A stretch of 64,000 nt of DNA from Hibiscus mutabilis (GCA_019671005.1 CM033745.1:1721146-1785145); one strand, 5' to 3'. Positions 10,441-24,293 are shown, counted from the stretch's first letter. Notes: generated by a model from the sequence alone, not told the origin. Program-made: numbers and translations.

Positions 10441-11054
10441 TGAATTTGTGGAGGTGATTGATTAAAGAAAATATTGTATGAGGTTATTACTTTAAATTAA
10501 CACAGATTGTTTTTTGCTAAAATCATCTCACTTAAAGAGATTGTGGAAATATTTTTTTTATCATTTAAGTATTATTAGTGATGTCATAAATTTGGTTGAG
10601 AAAAGGTTGGGTATGAGCCATATAGTTGGAGGGCAGAGGCAGAGGGTCCCCAAAATCATGGACCAAATGAAATGATAGTCCGAAACACACTCATTCCCAC
10701 AGAAAATTATTTACAATTTCTTTAACAAATGTAACTTTCAAAACTTATTTAGGTTTTTTTTTGTGGGCTGACATTTTATTTATTTAATTATAGCCGATTG
10801 TTAAATTTAATAATTTTTTTAGAATCAATTTATATCATATATTGCATCACATGGTTTTCACATAATATTTTTAGAATTTTTTTATTTTGAAAATTAAAAA
10901 AAAATAATAAATGTCACGCAATAAAATCGTAGTGTCTCAAATGATAGTATTATATTAAAAAGCTATTAATATTTAATGATTAAAATTAATCATTTTTCTC
11001 AAAAGTTAAAGAGAAACACCGTTAAGCCAAACATATACATACATAAAATTACAT
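10441..11054. other. Upstream flank of NCED
   Basis: AT-rich promoter-distal sequence. No further element could be assigned with confidence. Confidence 0.5.
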
Positions 11055-11064
11055 GTGTTTATAA

Positions 11065-11637
11065 GGGTAAAGATATTTGTAGGACAATTGGATCCTATTT
11101 TGATCAAAATAAGACCTCAAATTTTATTATGCTCGAACTATGATTTAAGATATTATTTTTTCATTTTTTTAAACTCGCCGTAGAGCTATAACAAGTTCTA
11201 AAAATTTTCAAATTTTTTTCTTCTTTGTCTTTTAACTTAATTAATCGTATTAATAAATGATTAGCAAATCTTAGTTTGAAACTCGCCGTGTATGCATGGC
11301 GAGTTTCAATTAAAATTTTTAAAATCAAACTTTTTCATTAAAGGACGAAAATGAAAAAATTAAACTCGCCTAACATGCACGGCAAGTTTCAATTAAGATT
11401 TGTTAATAATCCGTTAATGCGATTAGTAAAGTTAAAACATGAAAAAAAATAAAATTTTTTAGAACTTGCCGTGGCTATACGGCGAGTTTTAAAAAAATTG
11501 AAAAAATAAAATTTTATTTAAACTCACTGTAGCTCTACGATGATCTCACTGTAAAGATGTTAGTTTGGGCATAATAGAATTTGGGGTCTTATTTTGGTCA
11601 ATATAGAACCTAAAAATCCTACAAATGTCCTTAAGCC
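11065..11637. mobile_element. Mutator-like foldback/MITE element with hairpins
   Basis: Terminal inverted repeats of about 70 bp: the left end reads 'gatatttgtagg...' and the right end is its imperfect complement '...cctacaaatgtcc'. The flanking duplication is GTGTTTATA, 9-10 bp (11055-11063/4 and 11638-11646/7), the length made by Mutator-family transposases. The interior is non-coding and carries five short hairpins with arms like aaactcgccgt / acggcgagttt at about 11171-11198, 11278-11307, 11362-11390, 11461-11490 and 11520-11548. The two halves are also inverted copies of each other around roughly 11335. Non-autonomous. Confidence 0.88.
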
Positions 11638-11646
11638 GTGTTTATA

Positions 11647-14600
11647 AAAGTCTAAGTCGGCGTCCCTCCTCTTCTTGGAGTTGCATCGACTGATCGATTA
11701 CTCTAACCTAACAAGTACTCTTAGTAAAAAAACAGATAACATTTATTTTAAAAGACCCGAATTCAATCACTCTTTCACATTTTTCGTAAACACATTTAGC
11801 TTCTTCATGAGGCATACGTATTGATGCATGAGGTTAATGAAAACTAATGCCAGTGCCTGCCCCTCGTCTAATCACCGTCCCGCCATGTTCTCCTCTCTCT
11901 GTCTCCAAATACCATCATCATATTCATTATTACCCACACACTTCCCTCAATATTGAATTATTGTAGCCAGTAATGTAAACCCGATATCTTTTTGTCCCTC
12001 TTGCTCTAATGTAAATCTGGACAGTAACAATTCCCTCTTCTCAAAGGTTTACCAAATGTTTTCTGGTCTAACTTTTCCAGCCGCCGTATGCCCTGTACTC
12101 ACTAATAAATAAGGGTCATACTCATACTCGTGCCTCCTTCCGAGAATTTGGTTACCTTCTTTATTTTGTCCACATCAAAGAAAATACTGTTTGAATAATT
12201 ATTTTGGAGATGTTTTCATGAATATTCATAAAGTTTTCACTAAATAATTCAAATATTAAAAATACTCAATTTTAAGTATATCGATTAGCTGATTGATTAT
12301 ACATATATATATATATTATGAGGGGTCAAATTTTTTAAATTTTAAAATAAAAAGACTTATTAATTAAGTATTTAAATTCGAATTTTGAATATGTATAATT
12401 TAATATATCTAATATTTAAACTCATAAAAATTTAAATTACTATTAAACAAAGAATTTAGAACGTCAGACTCCCTTCGAGACCATCTTTAATTTCATTCCG
12501 AAATACATAGACATAAGATTCCTTTAACCTCACTTACGATATCTAAAATTTTCAACAGCAGTTCCAGAGATAGTTTGAGAGAATTTGTCCCGAAGTCTAA
12601 AGTTTTAAAAGTCTTTGAATGTGTGTTACAACGTATCTATAGTTATTATTATCGAAAACATAATGTTTTAAAAAAGCAATCTTATTTATCCTTTAGAAAA
12701 AAGATAGAATATTAGTAACCAAAATTAAGTTGCTACCGTAGAATTTGTCGAAGGTGGACTCTTTTTAATTCTACTATTAAGTTCGATATTATTGGAATGA
12801 ACATCCTCGCACCCCGATCATGAACAGTAAGACGAACATGTATATTACTAAAAAAACTATGGCATGTTAGTGTTTAGAATCCAAAAAATCTATTACTCGC
12901 CTCAAAGTCATAATCTTTATAATACATAGCCGTACAATATAGTAGGAACCACTCGTTGCTGTGTGACGGACAAGATAAAGGAGGCTGGAACTGGATCGAG
13001 ACAAACATAAAAGATGACATTAAGCTTTCGATCTTTTCCTTGAAGACAAACAAACCAAACATTAGAGGCTTTGTGTTTGTACCAGAGTACAGTATTGTGT
13101 CATTTTTGTAGTTCGATATGATGTAAATTTGGGGTAGTGAGACAATGTTTTGATTTTGAACATATGTAAATGTAATAATGCGAACTAAGTTGCCCTTCTA
13201 GTTGAAAATTTGTTACATTTCGTAAAGAGATATTGAAAAAAAAGACAAATGTACCACAGTAATTTTTGAAGTCGTCCATGTGCTGTGCACATATCTATAA
13301 TTATCAATATTATTATCATATGAGATTTCATGCCCAGTTTTTCTAATGGCATTTGCTATGATAATAACATTTTAGAACTTTAATTAGGCCATGAACAGAA
13401 CGGGGTAGTATGTTTAGAGGTCCCCCATGAAAAGACGAACTTTGCAATGCACAATAGTAGCATACGAAAATGACTCTTTGTAGTTTAGTGTCTATTGTGT
13501 TCTAGCTTTTGAAGGGGGTTCGACACAGAAATCAATTCAGAATCTTTCTTAAAAATATCTTCAGTGGTGGAGTAATTGAATGCTAGGAGCCTTAATTAAT
13601 TTGTAGTTATCTTTAAGTGGGAGGTTGAATCACGTAGTCACTACAAAAATTAAATTTTAAGTTTTAATCTTAAATTTTAAATATTAAATTTTAAACTTAA
13701 AAAATACGTTTTACACCAAATTCTTTAGACTCTAACACTAACCCTAAACTTTAAATTTAAAATTTTAGTACAGATGTATAAATAAAAGTACCAAAAAATA
13801 ACAGAGAATTTCTAACTTATCCTTAAAAAAACAGAAGGGTTATATAAAGTGAGAGGACTAAGTTTTTTTTTAACCAGGAAAACATAACATAGAGGGTTTG
13901 TTACTTGCTTGATTCGATTTCGTTTCATGCAAGTTGTTCTAATAAATTTGTGGTGCATGTTCAGGTATTTCCTAACCCAAAGTTAATCCATAATAATTAA
14001 CTTGTAAAATTCTTTCTTTCCCCTTGGATTCATGCACTGAATGACATGAAATGTATCAATAAAATTTGATTTAGGAAACGGGTTTATATTTTTTTTCTCG
14101 GTAAATCGTATGATTTTATTAAAGACGAGTCATACAAATCTTACACCATTACGAACCTCATTAAAAACCTCTTTAAATTTAAATAGAAAAAAAGAGTACT
14201 TGTGATAGTATATACAAAAAAGATGCCAAAAGCCCGAAATGGCACAATAATAGAAGAAACGCCGAATAACAAAACTATGTAAGAAAATTGGATTTTACTT
14301 TATTATCCGAAACCATGATACATGATCAACACCACCTTTTGCGAGAGCATCTGCCAAATTATTCTCCGCACAATAAATGTTATGAGATCATATACATGGT
14401 AATGCAGCACATGTCAAATTATTTTGCCTAAACCATGACCAATTTCCATCGTCGCATATCCTGATTGAGAACCCAAGCGACAGCCACCACGAATTCCGAC
14501 TCAATCACATTGGAGCCAAATCATGGCTAATCTCTCTCAATTATACTTCATTAGAATTCAGCATCCCAACGGCCCGGAGAACTCAGGCCACTCCTTCGAA

Positions 14601-15054
14601 GCCAGAAATGGGTTTATATACTGCTGTATATAAGTTTCTACTTTGGTGAAGCAACAAATTAAAGGAACACTGCTGTATTTTGCCTTTATACTCGTCTTGA
14701 TAGAAAAAAGAAGCAGAAGAAAACTGACACTTGACTGACCCGTTTATCTTATTAGCTTCTGGCCTCGACCATCCACCATATAACTTCATAATTTGGGGAC
14801 AATTGTACCACTCTGAAATCACATTCCGACTCAATAATGTATCTTCTTCCCATTGATATTATTCGCCAATATGAGGAGATACTTCTGGTTATATACTTGT
14901 ATTTGTCGCTATGCCTTTTTTCATGGAAGCGAGAAGTATATATATCAACAAAAATTTTGACGAAAAATCCAAACTCTATGTCTGGCTAAAAGGGCCCAAT
15001 TATGCTACTCGATGTTGGATCGCCGAGCACAAACTAATTATTTGTTATATGATC
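11647..15054. other. Intergenic DNA, no gene seen
   Basis: AT-rich sequence with a low-complexity block at 13640-13790 made of 'aaattttaaa' words. Short open frames (for example 12874-13062 and 14583-14834, minus) have no recognisable features. Some segments probably derive from old transposons, but no ends were found. Confidence 0.5.
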
Positions 15055-15062
15055 CATGAAGG

Positions 15063-15499
15063 TAGGGACAAATAAAACTTGATTTGATTCAAAAAAATTA
15101 TTAATTTTTTTATTTTAAATCAACGCGAAAAAACTCAAATCAACTTAACGTGAAAAAAAATTCTTATTCGAATTCTCTTGTAATTAGTTGATCAACTTTT
15201 TAAGTTCGAGTCGAGTCCTTTAACTTTACTTGATATATGTATATTGCATATGAAAAAAAACATATGTATATTGTATATAATTATAGAAACTAGAAAGCCG
15301 TTTAAATTAAAACTAATTAGTATTATGACATTATAAATATTTAAATTAAACTTAAACAAAAACGCAAACAAATCGACTCGAGTTTCATAAACTCACTCAA
15401 ATCAAAAGATTTTCAAATAAAGTTTAAGTTATAAAATAAAACTCGTAACAAACTCGAAACTTTCTAACTCAACTCAACCCGGTCAAATGATTACCCCTA
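15063..15499. mobile_element. hAT-type miniature element
   Basis: Begins TAGGGACAAATAA and ends TGATTACCCCTA, so the terminal bases are inverted (TAGGG / CCCTA). Flanked by an imperfect 8-bp duplication: CATGAAGG (15055-15062) and CACGAAAG (15500-15507), 6 of 8 bases. The interior contains 'aactcgagt'-type words and no coding capacity. Confidence 0.75.
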
Positions 15500-17851
15500 C
15501 ACGAAAGTTATTGTTGTCAATGCGGGTCAAAGTTCGCGTATCAAGTTACATATTAAATCAAAGTTTATGTATAATTAAACTCAACAAGTGGTCCTAATGA
15601 AAAAGATGATGATGTTCATCCTAATGATTATCCCATTAAATAAAGGTATATTTTTTCCCTTCTTTGATAAGTTGCGCTTTCTTGCTTCTTTTAGACATTA
15701 TTTGGCACTATTGTGCTTTGCTTTTAATTCAAAAAAAGCGTACCCTTTCGATAATTTTTTTTGTTGTTGAAAATTCATGTATAACTTTGATGGTTATCCC
15801 ATTAAACAAAGGTAAGGAATTATTATAATATTATATCATAGACAGTAGTGGTAGAATTATTTGGCTTAATTCCGGTTAGTCAGATTAATATTTTATTTTC
15901 TTTTGCCACATGATTTGGCAGGTAAGATTAAGCAAATCAAAATTTAACCTATTTGATAATTTGAAATTGACTGCTTTTAGTCTCTTAAACAGCCTGTGGT
16001 CGAAATATATAGTCTAAGTAATAGGAATTTGTAATTATAAATTCAAGTCCCGCCGATGATATCCAAACTGAAAATTGTAGAGTGCAGCAAAATTTACAAT
16101 TTTCCAAGCTCTCACATGCCATACGATTTCATTTACAAAAAGGCAAAATTAAAATTGTTGATCTCATTTTCTATGTTGACAAAGATGAGGTATTAGTTAT
16201 AATTCTAAAAGTAGGTAAGAGGGGTCCTCCATTTTCTTGATATATATGGCTGGCGAAAAGAGGGTCAAACACTTTTCCAGAAAATCAAAAGGGAATTCAT
16301 CATTTGTGTAAAAAGAATAATCCATGAATTAGGTATAAAAGTGTTGAATGATTCATCAAATGAAAAATGAAAGTCAACATTACCAGATTAATTCTGAAGA
16401 CAGTAAAAAAGATGAGAGAAATAGACAAATATAGGTACCTGAAGAAGAAGATAATCATCTCAAAAGCGTAGCCATCTTCCATAACCACACAAAATGAACA
16501 CTCGTATCAAAATAAAAACTACAAAAAAAGTAATCCTTAATTAACTGTAAGATTTTATTTCCTTGTGTTCATGATTTACGGTGGAATGTAAGAATAGAAA
16601 TCCTATACAACTAGGTTCAAGGTTAGAGTTTAGAAAATTGGAGGTAAGGTATATTTTTTATGGTTTAGTATTTAGAATTTAGGGTTAGTGCTTAAAAAAA
16701 GGAATAGGGTTTTTGTCTAAAATGAATAGAAATCTTTTGTTCCTTTTCAACACCCTATTTATGTTCCAAAGAGCGATTAAAAGTGTCACGCAATTTAATC
16801 GCAATCAAGAGTTTGTATACCATATTCTATGTTTGCTCGTACATGAGCCATTGCTTTAGTCTTCCATATTCCTAATTGCTGTGGGAAAACATCTTAGTCT
16901 ACTGTTTTGCCATTTTAATATTTTGAAACGATACTCAAATGTCTAAAGAAAATAGGTCAATGAATGGAGTGTTGAAGGGGTAGGTCTTGAATTTCTTCCA
17001 AATTTTTCTATATTTAACCATGTTATGCATTGTTGTAGTTTAGAAATTAAATCCACCGGCCGTTGACATGCAATCAATGAGAGTGCCTTTATTGGTAAAA
17101 AGGAGAGTTCGAAATTTTGAGATTTGTTCAACTATATGATGATTAGTTTATTCGTTTTAAGCTAAATTTCTTTATTTTTACATGTATAGGTTCAGTTTCA
17201 TTTTATGTTGAAATTGTCCGGTTAATAGTAGGATGATTCATTCATAGATTTGTTCGTATCTCATATATAATGTCTAAATTTTAAATCGAAAGTTAATGAG
17301 CATTTAACCGTGACGGCCTTCTAAATGCTACAATAATGATGTGTATTGATCTAAAACTCAATGATTTTTAATATTAGGTCATTGTTAATATATATTTATT
17401 TGTCTACAATTATTATTATTTGGCATGCATGGCATTGTTTTAGCTGCTGTGTACCATCACATATTCCTTATGAATATATTGGGTTCATGCATATACCTCA
17501 CTGGTGGTGGGCGGGGAAATAACCTGATTAGTGATTGCTAGAAAATTAATTCAAATTACCGAGTTCGAAGCCTTGTGTATGCAGAAAATCTCCGCTAAGA
17601 GATTCACCCAACAAAATTAAGTGTGCAACATGAGTCGGTCCAGATTAATCAAGACAAAGTCTTGAAGACCCAAAATGACAATAAAAAAACTAATCCAAAT
17701 TTATAATGACGTGTCGGTTAAATAGGTGTGGACCAAATCGGGAAGGATCAAAAAGCAAATCTAGCAGAGATCAAACTATGAGTAGGGGTCAGTCATCATC
17801 AAAGTGAAGTAAAAATGGATTGCTAGAAGGTAAATGTATTAGGAAATAAGT

Positions 17852-17854
<3 letters not shown>

Positions 17855-17896
<42 letters not shown>
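17855..17896. repeat. (AT)21 microsatellite
   Basis: Uninterrupted AT dinucleotide run of about 42 bp. Confidence 0.95.
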
Positions 17897-17898
<2 letters not shown>

Positions 17899-20037
17899 TG
17901 AAAGATGTAAATTTTCTCTTTTGTTTGGTCACATTGCACCACCAATTTCCCACTTTTTTCAACCACATTTTTTTTAATTTTTTATTTCAATGCCTCAACG
18001 CAAATAAATTTTGGACATGACCACTCATGAGACCCATAAAAAATAAATGTACTACATATCTATCGTTTAAAACAAAATTAATTTGTCAACCAAGTTTTTG
18101 ATGTATTAGTAAAGAATATTGTTTTAATCTTAATTAATATTCGATTTCGAATAATTCCTTGATTATTTTTAAAATAAAATAAAGCTAATTTGATGGCATG
18201 TCAATTGTCGGGTGCTTGTCAATTTGCCAACAATAGAATTAAGGAAAATATTTTTTCTTTTGACATAAGAATTAAGGAAAATATTTTGTTCGCTGCTTTC
18301 AGGTGGTCTGAAATTGATCCTAAGTCCAAGGACTGGGCCTTTATATCTATTAAGAGTCCAAATAACTTGAAAGAAGCCCATACATATAAGATACGAATCT
18401 CAAATATTTTCAGCAAAAATTTTTCGATACTAAAATAAAGTCTAGACGGATAAATCATATAATGAGATCCGAATATAAATCTAAAAAAAGTTATTCTTTA
18501 TGTTCAAATTTTACACCATTTAAACTATAAAATTTACAAATTTGAAATCATACGCCTTTAAACCTTTAATTTTATATTCTACGCTCTAAACACTAAATTT
18601 TAAATTCTAACTCGCTAAATTGATAAAATTGAATAAACTAAAATTTATACAAAAATATATACTAAAATATTTTTAAATTTTTAAATCCTAAACTTTATTA
18701 TTAAGTCAATGCTTCGCTAGCAATCCAGAAACTACAATAAATGTTAGGTTTGGGATTTAAAATCAATGCTAAATATTAGGATTGAAATTTCAAAATAAGG
18801 TTGGGAAAATAACGTGGACAATTATGATAGGATGATAAGAGCACTTTTATGATTAAGAATCGAGTTATATAAGCCAGACTTATTAAATACTTACTTTATG
18901 GGTGGAAAAACGAAGTTTTCGTTGGGACAATTATTTAGTACCGTAAACGAACTAACTATTCAACAAAATTATTTGTGAATAGTTTAATTAATAATAAATT
19001 TTTTGAACACATTATAATTTGTAAAAAAAAAAAACGTTAAAGCATTATTTGTTAACAAATAATATCCAAACCTACTTCTTAAAATAATACCTATATTCAA
19101 TTATTCATCAATCAACTAAATGGTTAGGTGCCACATTGCGAGATTATTATTATTTACACCATGTTTAAATTAAGTAAATTTCTGCTCCATATTTTTTTCC
19201 ACACCCTCCTATATTTATAATTAAATTATTATAAATTTGTTGATTTTTTTCATGTTCATCTTACGATTTATATTTGAGATTTATAATTATTTAATAATAT
19301 ATATTTTAAGATTCAAACATAAATTCTCTTCATTCAAATTTAATGAGACTTATCTTTACGATCAATATGCTTATGAAATTTTAGCTATATATTAACTTGA
19401 TAATTTTTTTGTACCTATCCTTGTTTCATTGCTTAGTAAATGCTTTGGATTATAAGTGTTTATGGACTGAATCAGATTTATCCACGAGATTAACATACTT
19501 CATATTTGTCCAAATTTGTCCTCAGCAAAATACAAGCCTCAAGTTTTGTCTAAATTCGACCGTATTTGTAAATAGTTAACCAAGCTCGTTTTCGATCTCC
19601 TCATATTATTTTTAATTTTTTTAAAAAATATATAATATATTTTAATTTTTTTAGTTTTTTTATGCACAAACAACTTAGTGTGTTTTAAATATTTATAAAT
19701 TTAATTTTTACATGATATGAATTATATAATGGATTAATATAAAATATAAATATATTACAAACATAAAAAATGAGTAAGTTTAAACCTCGAATGTTGGAGC
19801 TTGAGCCCGATTCATATTTCAAACAGATTATTATTTTTGTCTAACTTCTTTGTTTAAACTTATTTTATCAAAATTTGGATGAAATAGAAGACTGATATTA
19901 ATTCTTTATTTTTTTTTTCAAGTGATAATCTTCAAATATTCTACTGTTAATGTCAGTCATTCGTTTCACCTATTTAACAATCCAAAAAATATGTAAAATT
20001 TAAAAAAAAATTACATTGTTTAACTGGATCCTATCTC

Positions 20038-20077
<40 letters not shown>

Positions 20078-20082
20078 ATATA
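20038..20082. repeat. (TA)n microsatellite
   Basis: About 45 bp of TA repeat with one interruption near 20063. Confidence 0.93.
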
Positions 20083-20627
20083 TTCTCTAAACCTTGAACA
20101 AGTCTACTTTCTTTTGGTTGCCCTCCTAATTTTTTAAAATTTTGTCCTGATTAATTTGGACCAACCTGCGTCGGGCACCTGATTTTGGTGAATAAGTCTT
20201 ACAACAAAAATTTTTGACATATGCAATACCTTGAACTCGAAATTTACTTAAGAGATACTGAATTGCTTACTACTGAGATCAATCCCATTAGTTTAACGAA
20301 ATCTACTTTTTTTTTTCTCCAACACCCGCAGTTACAAGCGCGTGCTAAACAATTTCCAATTTTCCTTTCTCACCGTTCCAGAAATTACTTTATTTAGCGC
20401 GTGATTTTAAACGGGCCTATGACAGAATCAGCATCAATCCTTTCTTTCCCACTGGCATAATTGTATAATTTAATTTAATAATTTATACTTTATACATTTG
20501 GTATTAAGGAGAATACTGGAATAAGGAGGGAAGTGAGGCAGGGACATTTTCCATGCTAAAACCAGCGGTAAATCTCATCAAAAGTCACCATCTTTTACGC
20601 CAACTATTTCTACAGAATTCATTCTTT

Positions 20628-21080
20628 GTAAGTCTTACATATAATCTTTCTTCTTCTTTTATGCTATCTGGTTTGTTTTTAAGTTTGATAGGATAAGATA
20701 TTTTATGGGTTTAGCCTCTTTTTTGAATCATCAATTTCTGCTGGCTATAAATACTTCCTTTCTATGAGATATGTTATAGGGTTTTTATGGATTTCTGGTT
20801 TTCTTGTTGGATTAGGTGCAAAAGTGTAGTTTTTATTCATGATAATACTGGTGTATTTGTTTTCTCGATTTAATTTCCTATCATGGCATGATTTTTGTTT
20901 GATTTAGATTCCTTTAATTTGTATCTCGATAGGACAAAATAGTATATATAAAGAGTGTTAAAGTTATTATCTTCGGTGCATAGGAATTTAAATTTGGTTC
21001 ATTCAAAGATTATTGTTGTTGAATTATGATAAAGCCTTGGAAGGAATTTGTGTAAAAGGGAAAACGTGTTTTTGTTTTAG
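20628..21080 (+). other. Possible 5' UTR intron of the F-box/kelch gene
   Basis: A strong donor (TTT|GTAAGT) at 20628 and a pyrimidine-rich acceptor (tttgttttag) ending at 21080 lie upstream of the coding start. A UTR intron of about 450 bp would explain the long T-rich stretch before the ATG. This is inference from splice signals only. Confidence 0.4.
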
Positions 21081-21294
21081 GTGAATCTGCAAATTTAAGT
21101 GAAAAAGAATTCTTCCTTAACAAGTGACCAACTTGGAATAGAATTTTTGAAGTTTCTATTGGGATTTGGATGTTTAGGTTCTTCAGTTCACAAGTAAATC
21201 CATTTCATGAAAACGAACATCAGGAAATTCCTAGCTTAATCAAGATCCTTTGGGTGGTCTTCAAGGATTTCGATTGTTGTGCTTTGAGAGAAAG

Positions 21295-22509
21295 ATGCAA
21301 AGGGTTCGATTGTCGTCTCAACAGGCACCTGTGCATAAGCTAGGGGATTCTCAGATGACATTGTCCCCGAAATTTCGATTAGCTGTGATTCCATCTTCAT
21401 TGTTGAATCCCTCATCAGAGTACGAGTCATCTCTTCTAGGAGAACCTGTTATTCCTGGTCTTCCGGATGATGTGGCCCTTAATTGTCTCCTTCGGCTTCC
21501 AGTCGAGAGTCATGCAGCTTGCAAAGCTGTATGCAAGCGATGGCATCTTCTGCTTGGTAATAAAGAGCGGTTTTTCACCCGAAGGAAGGAACTAGGTTTC
21601 AAAGACCCCTGGCTCTTTGTATTCGCCTTCCACAAATGCACTGGGAAAATACAATGGCAGGTTCTTGATCTTACCCACTTTACTTGGCATACAATCCCGG
21701 CAATGCCATGCAAAGACAAAGTTTGTCCTCATGGTTTTAGATGTGTTTCGATTCCTCATGAGGGCGCTCTCTTTGTTTGTGGGGGTATGGTCTCTGATGT
21801 TGATTGCCCCCTTGACTTGGTGTTGAAGTATGAGATCCAAAAAAACCGTTGGACTGTGATGAATAATATGAATACTGCTAGGTCATTTTTTGCAAGTGAA
21901 GTGATCAATGGTATGATATATGTGGCTGGTGGAAATAGTGGGGATCTTTTTGAACTTGATTCAGCTGAGGTTTTAAACCCTGCAAAGGGGAGTTGGGATC
22001 CCATTGCAAGCATGGGGACAAATATGGCATCGTATGATTCTGCAGTACTCGATGGTAAGCTTCTTCTGACAGAAGGCTGGTTGTGGCCATTCTTTGTTTC
22101 TCCAAGGGGTCAGGTTTATGATCCAAGAACTAATAACTGGGAGAGTATGGCTGTGGGATTGAGAGAAGGATGGACTGGCTCTAGTGTGGTGGTCTATGGG
22201 CACTTATTTGTGGTTTCTGAGCTTGAAAGAATGAAGCTTAAGGTTTATAATCCAGACAGTGATTCCTGGGAAGCAATTGAGGGCCCTCCATTACCGGAGC
22301 AGATATGCAAACCTTTTGCTGTCAGTTCATGCAGTAACAGAATATATGTTGTGGGTCGCAACCTTCATGTTGCTGCGGGCTATATTTCAAGCCTGAATCA
22401 AACAGGCAGCTCCGAGAAGAGGAGCTTTGGTGTACGGTGGCATGTTATCGATGCCCCAGAACGTTTATCCGACTTGACACCCTCAAGTTCAAAGGTTCTG
22501 TTTGCTTAG
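21295..22509 (+). CDS. F-box/kelch-repeat protein (At1g30090-like)
   Basis: Encodes 404 residues without introns. An F-box lies at about residues 52-87 (PGLPDDVALNCLLRLPVESH then CKAVCKRW), the surface that binds SKP1 in SCF ubiquitin ligases. Kelch-type repeats follow from about 157 to 360, seen as GG or G-aromatic turns such as FVCGGM, IYVAGGN, LLTEGW, LFVVSE and IYVVGRN, with matching W residues (NRW, GSWD, NNWE, DSWE). They should fold as a beta-propeller that selects the substrate. The frame is open upstream to 21250, but the first ATG is at 21295 and MQRVR- fits the Arabidopsis relative At1g30090 as I recall it. The substrate is unknown. It belongs to the conserved neighbourhood with NCED. 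No disruption is seen. Confidence 0.93.
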   Translation: MQRVRLSSQQAPVHKLGDSQMTLSPKFRLAVIPSSLLNPSSEYESSLLGEPVIPGLPDDVALNCLLRLPVESHAACKAVCKRWHLLLGNKERFFTRRKELGFKDPWLFVFAFHKCTGKIQWQVLDLTHFTWHTIPAMPCKDKVCPHGFRCVSIPHEGALFVCGGMVSDVDCPLDLVLKYEIQKNRWTVMNNMNTARSFFASEVINGMIYVAGGNSGDLFELDSAEVLNPAKGSWDPIASMGTNMASYDSAVLDGKLLLTEGWLWPFFVSPRGQVYDPRTNNWESMAVGLREGWTGSSVVVYGHLFVVSELERMKLKVYNPDSDSWEAIEGPPLPEQICKPFAVSSCSNRIYVVGRNLHVAAGYISSLNQTGSSEKRSFGVRWHVIDAPERLSDLTPSSSKVLFA

Positions 22510-24290
22510 CTTCTCTGAAGTATCACATGTTGTGTCTTGTATGTTGTTTAATAAATTGGTAATTATACAAAATAACAAATGCTGTAGAGTTGGACAGTTA
22601 TCTATTAGTAATCTGAAAATCAAATGTATTTCACTGATCACACTTAAATTTCCGGATTCTTCCTGTTATTCTTATGTGAAAGGCTGTCAATAACATATTG
22701 ACTGAAATTTACACTGGTGTTGAAGGGAAAGTTTCACATTTACGAATTTGGTTGATGTGCAGAAAAAATTGAGTGTGTTTCTGCTTTACCAAGGTATAAC
22801 TATGTTTATTACATCATCTAGGAAGTTTAAAATCATTACATGATTTGGCCAGAATTGTGTGTGTGGTAACTTGTCCGTTTATTGTTGTTGGCTATAGTGG
22901 TGTATGAACCATGTGGAATATATATTGTTTCAAGAAATTCACTCAGCCAAGGGGAAGATCATAACTTCTGTGCAAAAAGGGGGGGGGGGGAGATTATAAC
23001 AAGCACCTAATAGCATATGGAATTAATTTAAACCAGAGAGCAGGGCACAAGCAGTTTTCCTAGCAACCCAATCTCTGATTCCTGTTCTAATGGAAATAGT
23101 TAGTAGGTGTAATGGGCCATTATTCTCCGATATTGGATTTGTAATTGGGTTAGAAGGATAATCTAAATGTCCGGCTTACTTTTATGTTGTCTACAAGTGA
23201 TTTTATTGCACGTGCTCATAATGTAAAAATATGACTTTTTAGCGTAGCTATTAGCTAAGCAAGTGAAAACAGGGTCCTGGAGGAAATTTCACAACCAATA
23301 ATACAAGGAAATGTTTGACATATAGTTGGAGAGTTGTAGAGATTCATGCTTTTTCTTTTCATTTTCCTCTTTCACAGTTCACACCCTGCGTACGTGTGTG
23401 GTACTTGAGAACCAAGCAAGTTTGTGGCAGCCGCCTACGCATATTTCTTCCATCATCAACAATATGTCCAGTAATTTCCCTTCAACACATGAAGTTTCTA
23501 ACCATATGTGATCTCATGCTCCAGTTTAGCATGTGGGAATAACAAAGGAAGATGCTACGTACCTTAGTATTTACATTTTGAAGAATGAGGTTAAGTTTCG
23601 ATCAATCAAAAGTCAAAACACAAAATATCATGCCACGTTAATAGGTATTTCCCCTTGACCTTTCTTTGCCAAGTGTACAGACGGCATCATGTCATGTCCC
23701 CAGTCCCTATCACATTACAACTGTCTAATAATTCTCACCTGTCTTCCCACTTCCACGGGAGTTAGAGGGTAAAAGTAAAAACTTGATGATATCATTACAG
23801 AAACCGCGTGCGGTCTTGCAGGTTTCTAGGCTTATGTCAAAATATCCAATCATTGAACTGCTTAGCCTTTGTCTAAATTGCAGAATAATAAATAATTGAA
23901 TATTTTCAATTTTATCAAAATTCTATTTGTATATGATCAGTTATAATATAATACGAAAGAGGATTAGATTAAATAATTATATATTATAAAAAAGTATGGA
24001 AAACTAAATTAATTGTATACATCATATTGTCAACTTCTTGATCCAATAATTTACGTGTCTAGGTCTGATATCTTTTTGAAATCATTGTACGATTTAAAGG
24101 ACCTTAAGAATTAAAAGGATAGAAGAAGAAAGACGTTTGACAATTCCAAGCAAACGTGCTTTGACGAAGACTTGCTAATTTGATCATCTCCTTCCTTGCC
24201 TTACAAACCAAAGGCGTTTAGCTTTGACTGCGTACAATTTTCTTTTTCATACAATTGGCCCCACCCCACCCTTTTGGTCCCCTCTTCTTT
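22510..24290. other. Intergenic DNA between F-box/kelch and VQ genes
   Basis: Contains the F-box 3' UTR and the VQ promoter. A G-run of about 12 bases starts near 22979. Two overlapping short frames at 23315-23542 have no recognisable protein features. Confidence 0.5.
24224..24229 (+). promoter_or_regulatory. W-box TTGACT upstream of the VQ gene
   Basis: A W-box core (TTGACY), the WRKY binding site, about 70 bp upstream of the TATA box. Related TTGAC words lie near 24136 and 24162. VQ proteins are partners of WRKY factors and are often WRKY-induced, so the clustering is suggestive. Confidence 0.45.
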
Positions 24291-24293
24291 TCC

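Larger units (their letters stand above)
15508..20560. other. Long intergenic stretch, no gene seen
   Basis: AT-rich DNA with microsatellites and low-complexity 'ttagggtttag'-like words near 16660 and 18550. A 20-bp direct repeat (agaattaaggaaaatatttt) occurs at about 18235 and 18268. Short open frames here overlap each other on both strands and have no protein features. Confidence 0.5.

Noticed and set aside
21250..21294. N-terminal extension of the F-box/kelch protein
   Set aside because: The frame begins at TTG; the first ATG is 21295 and fits the family.
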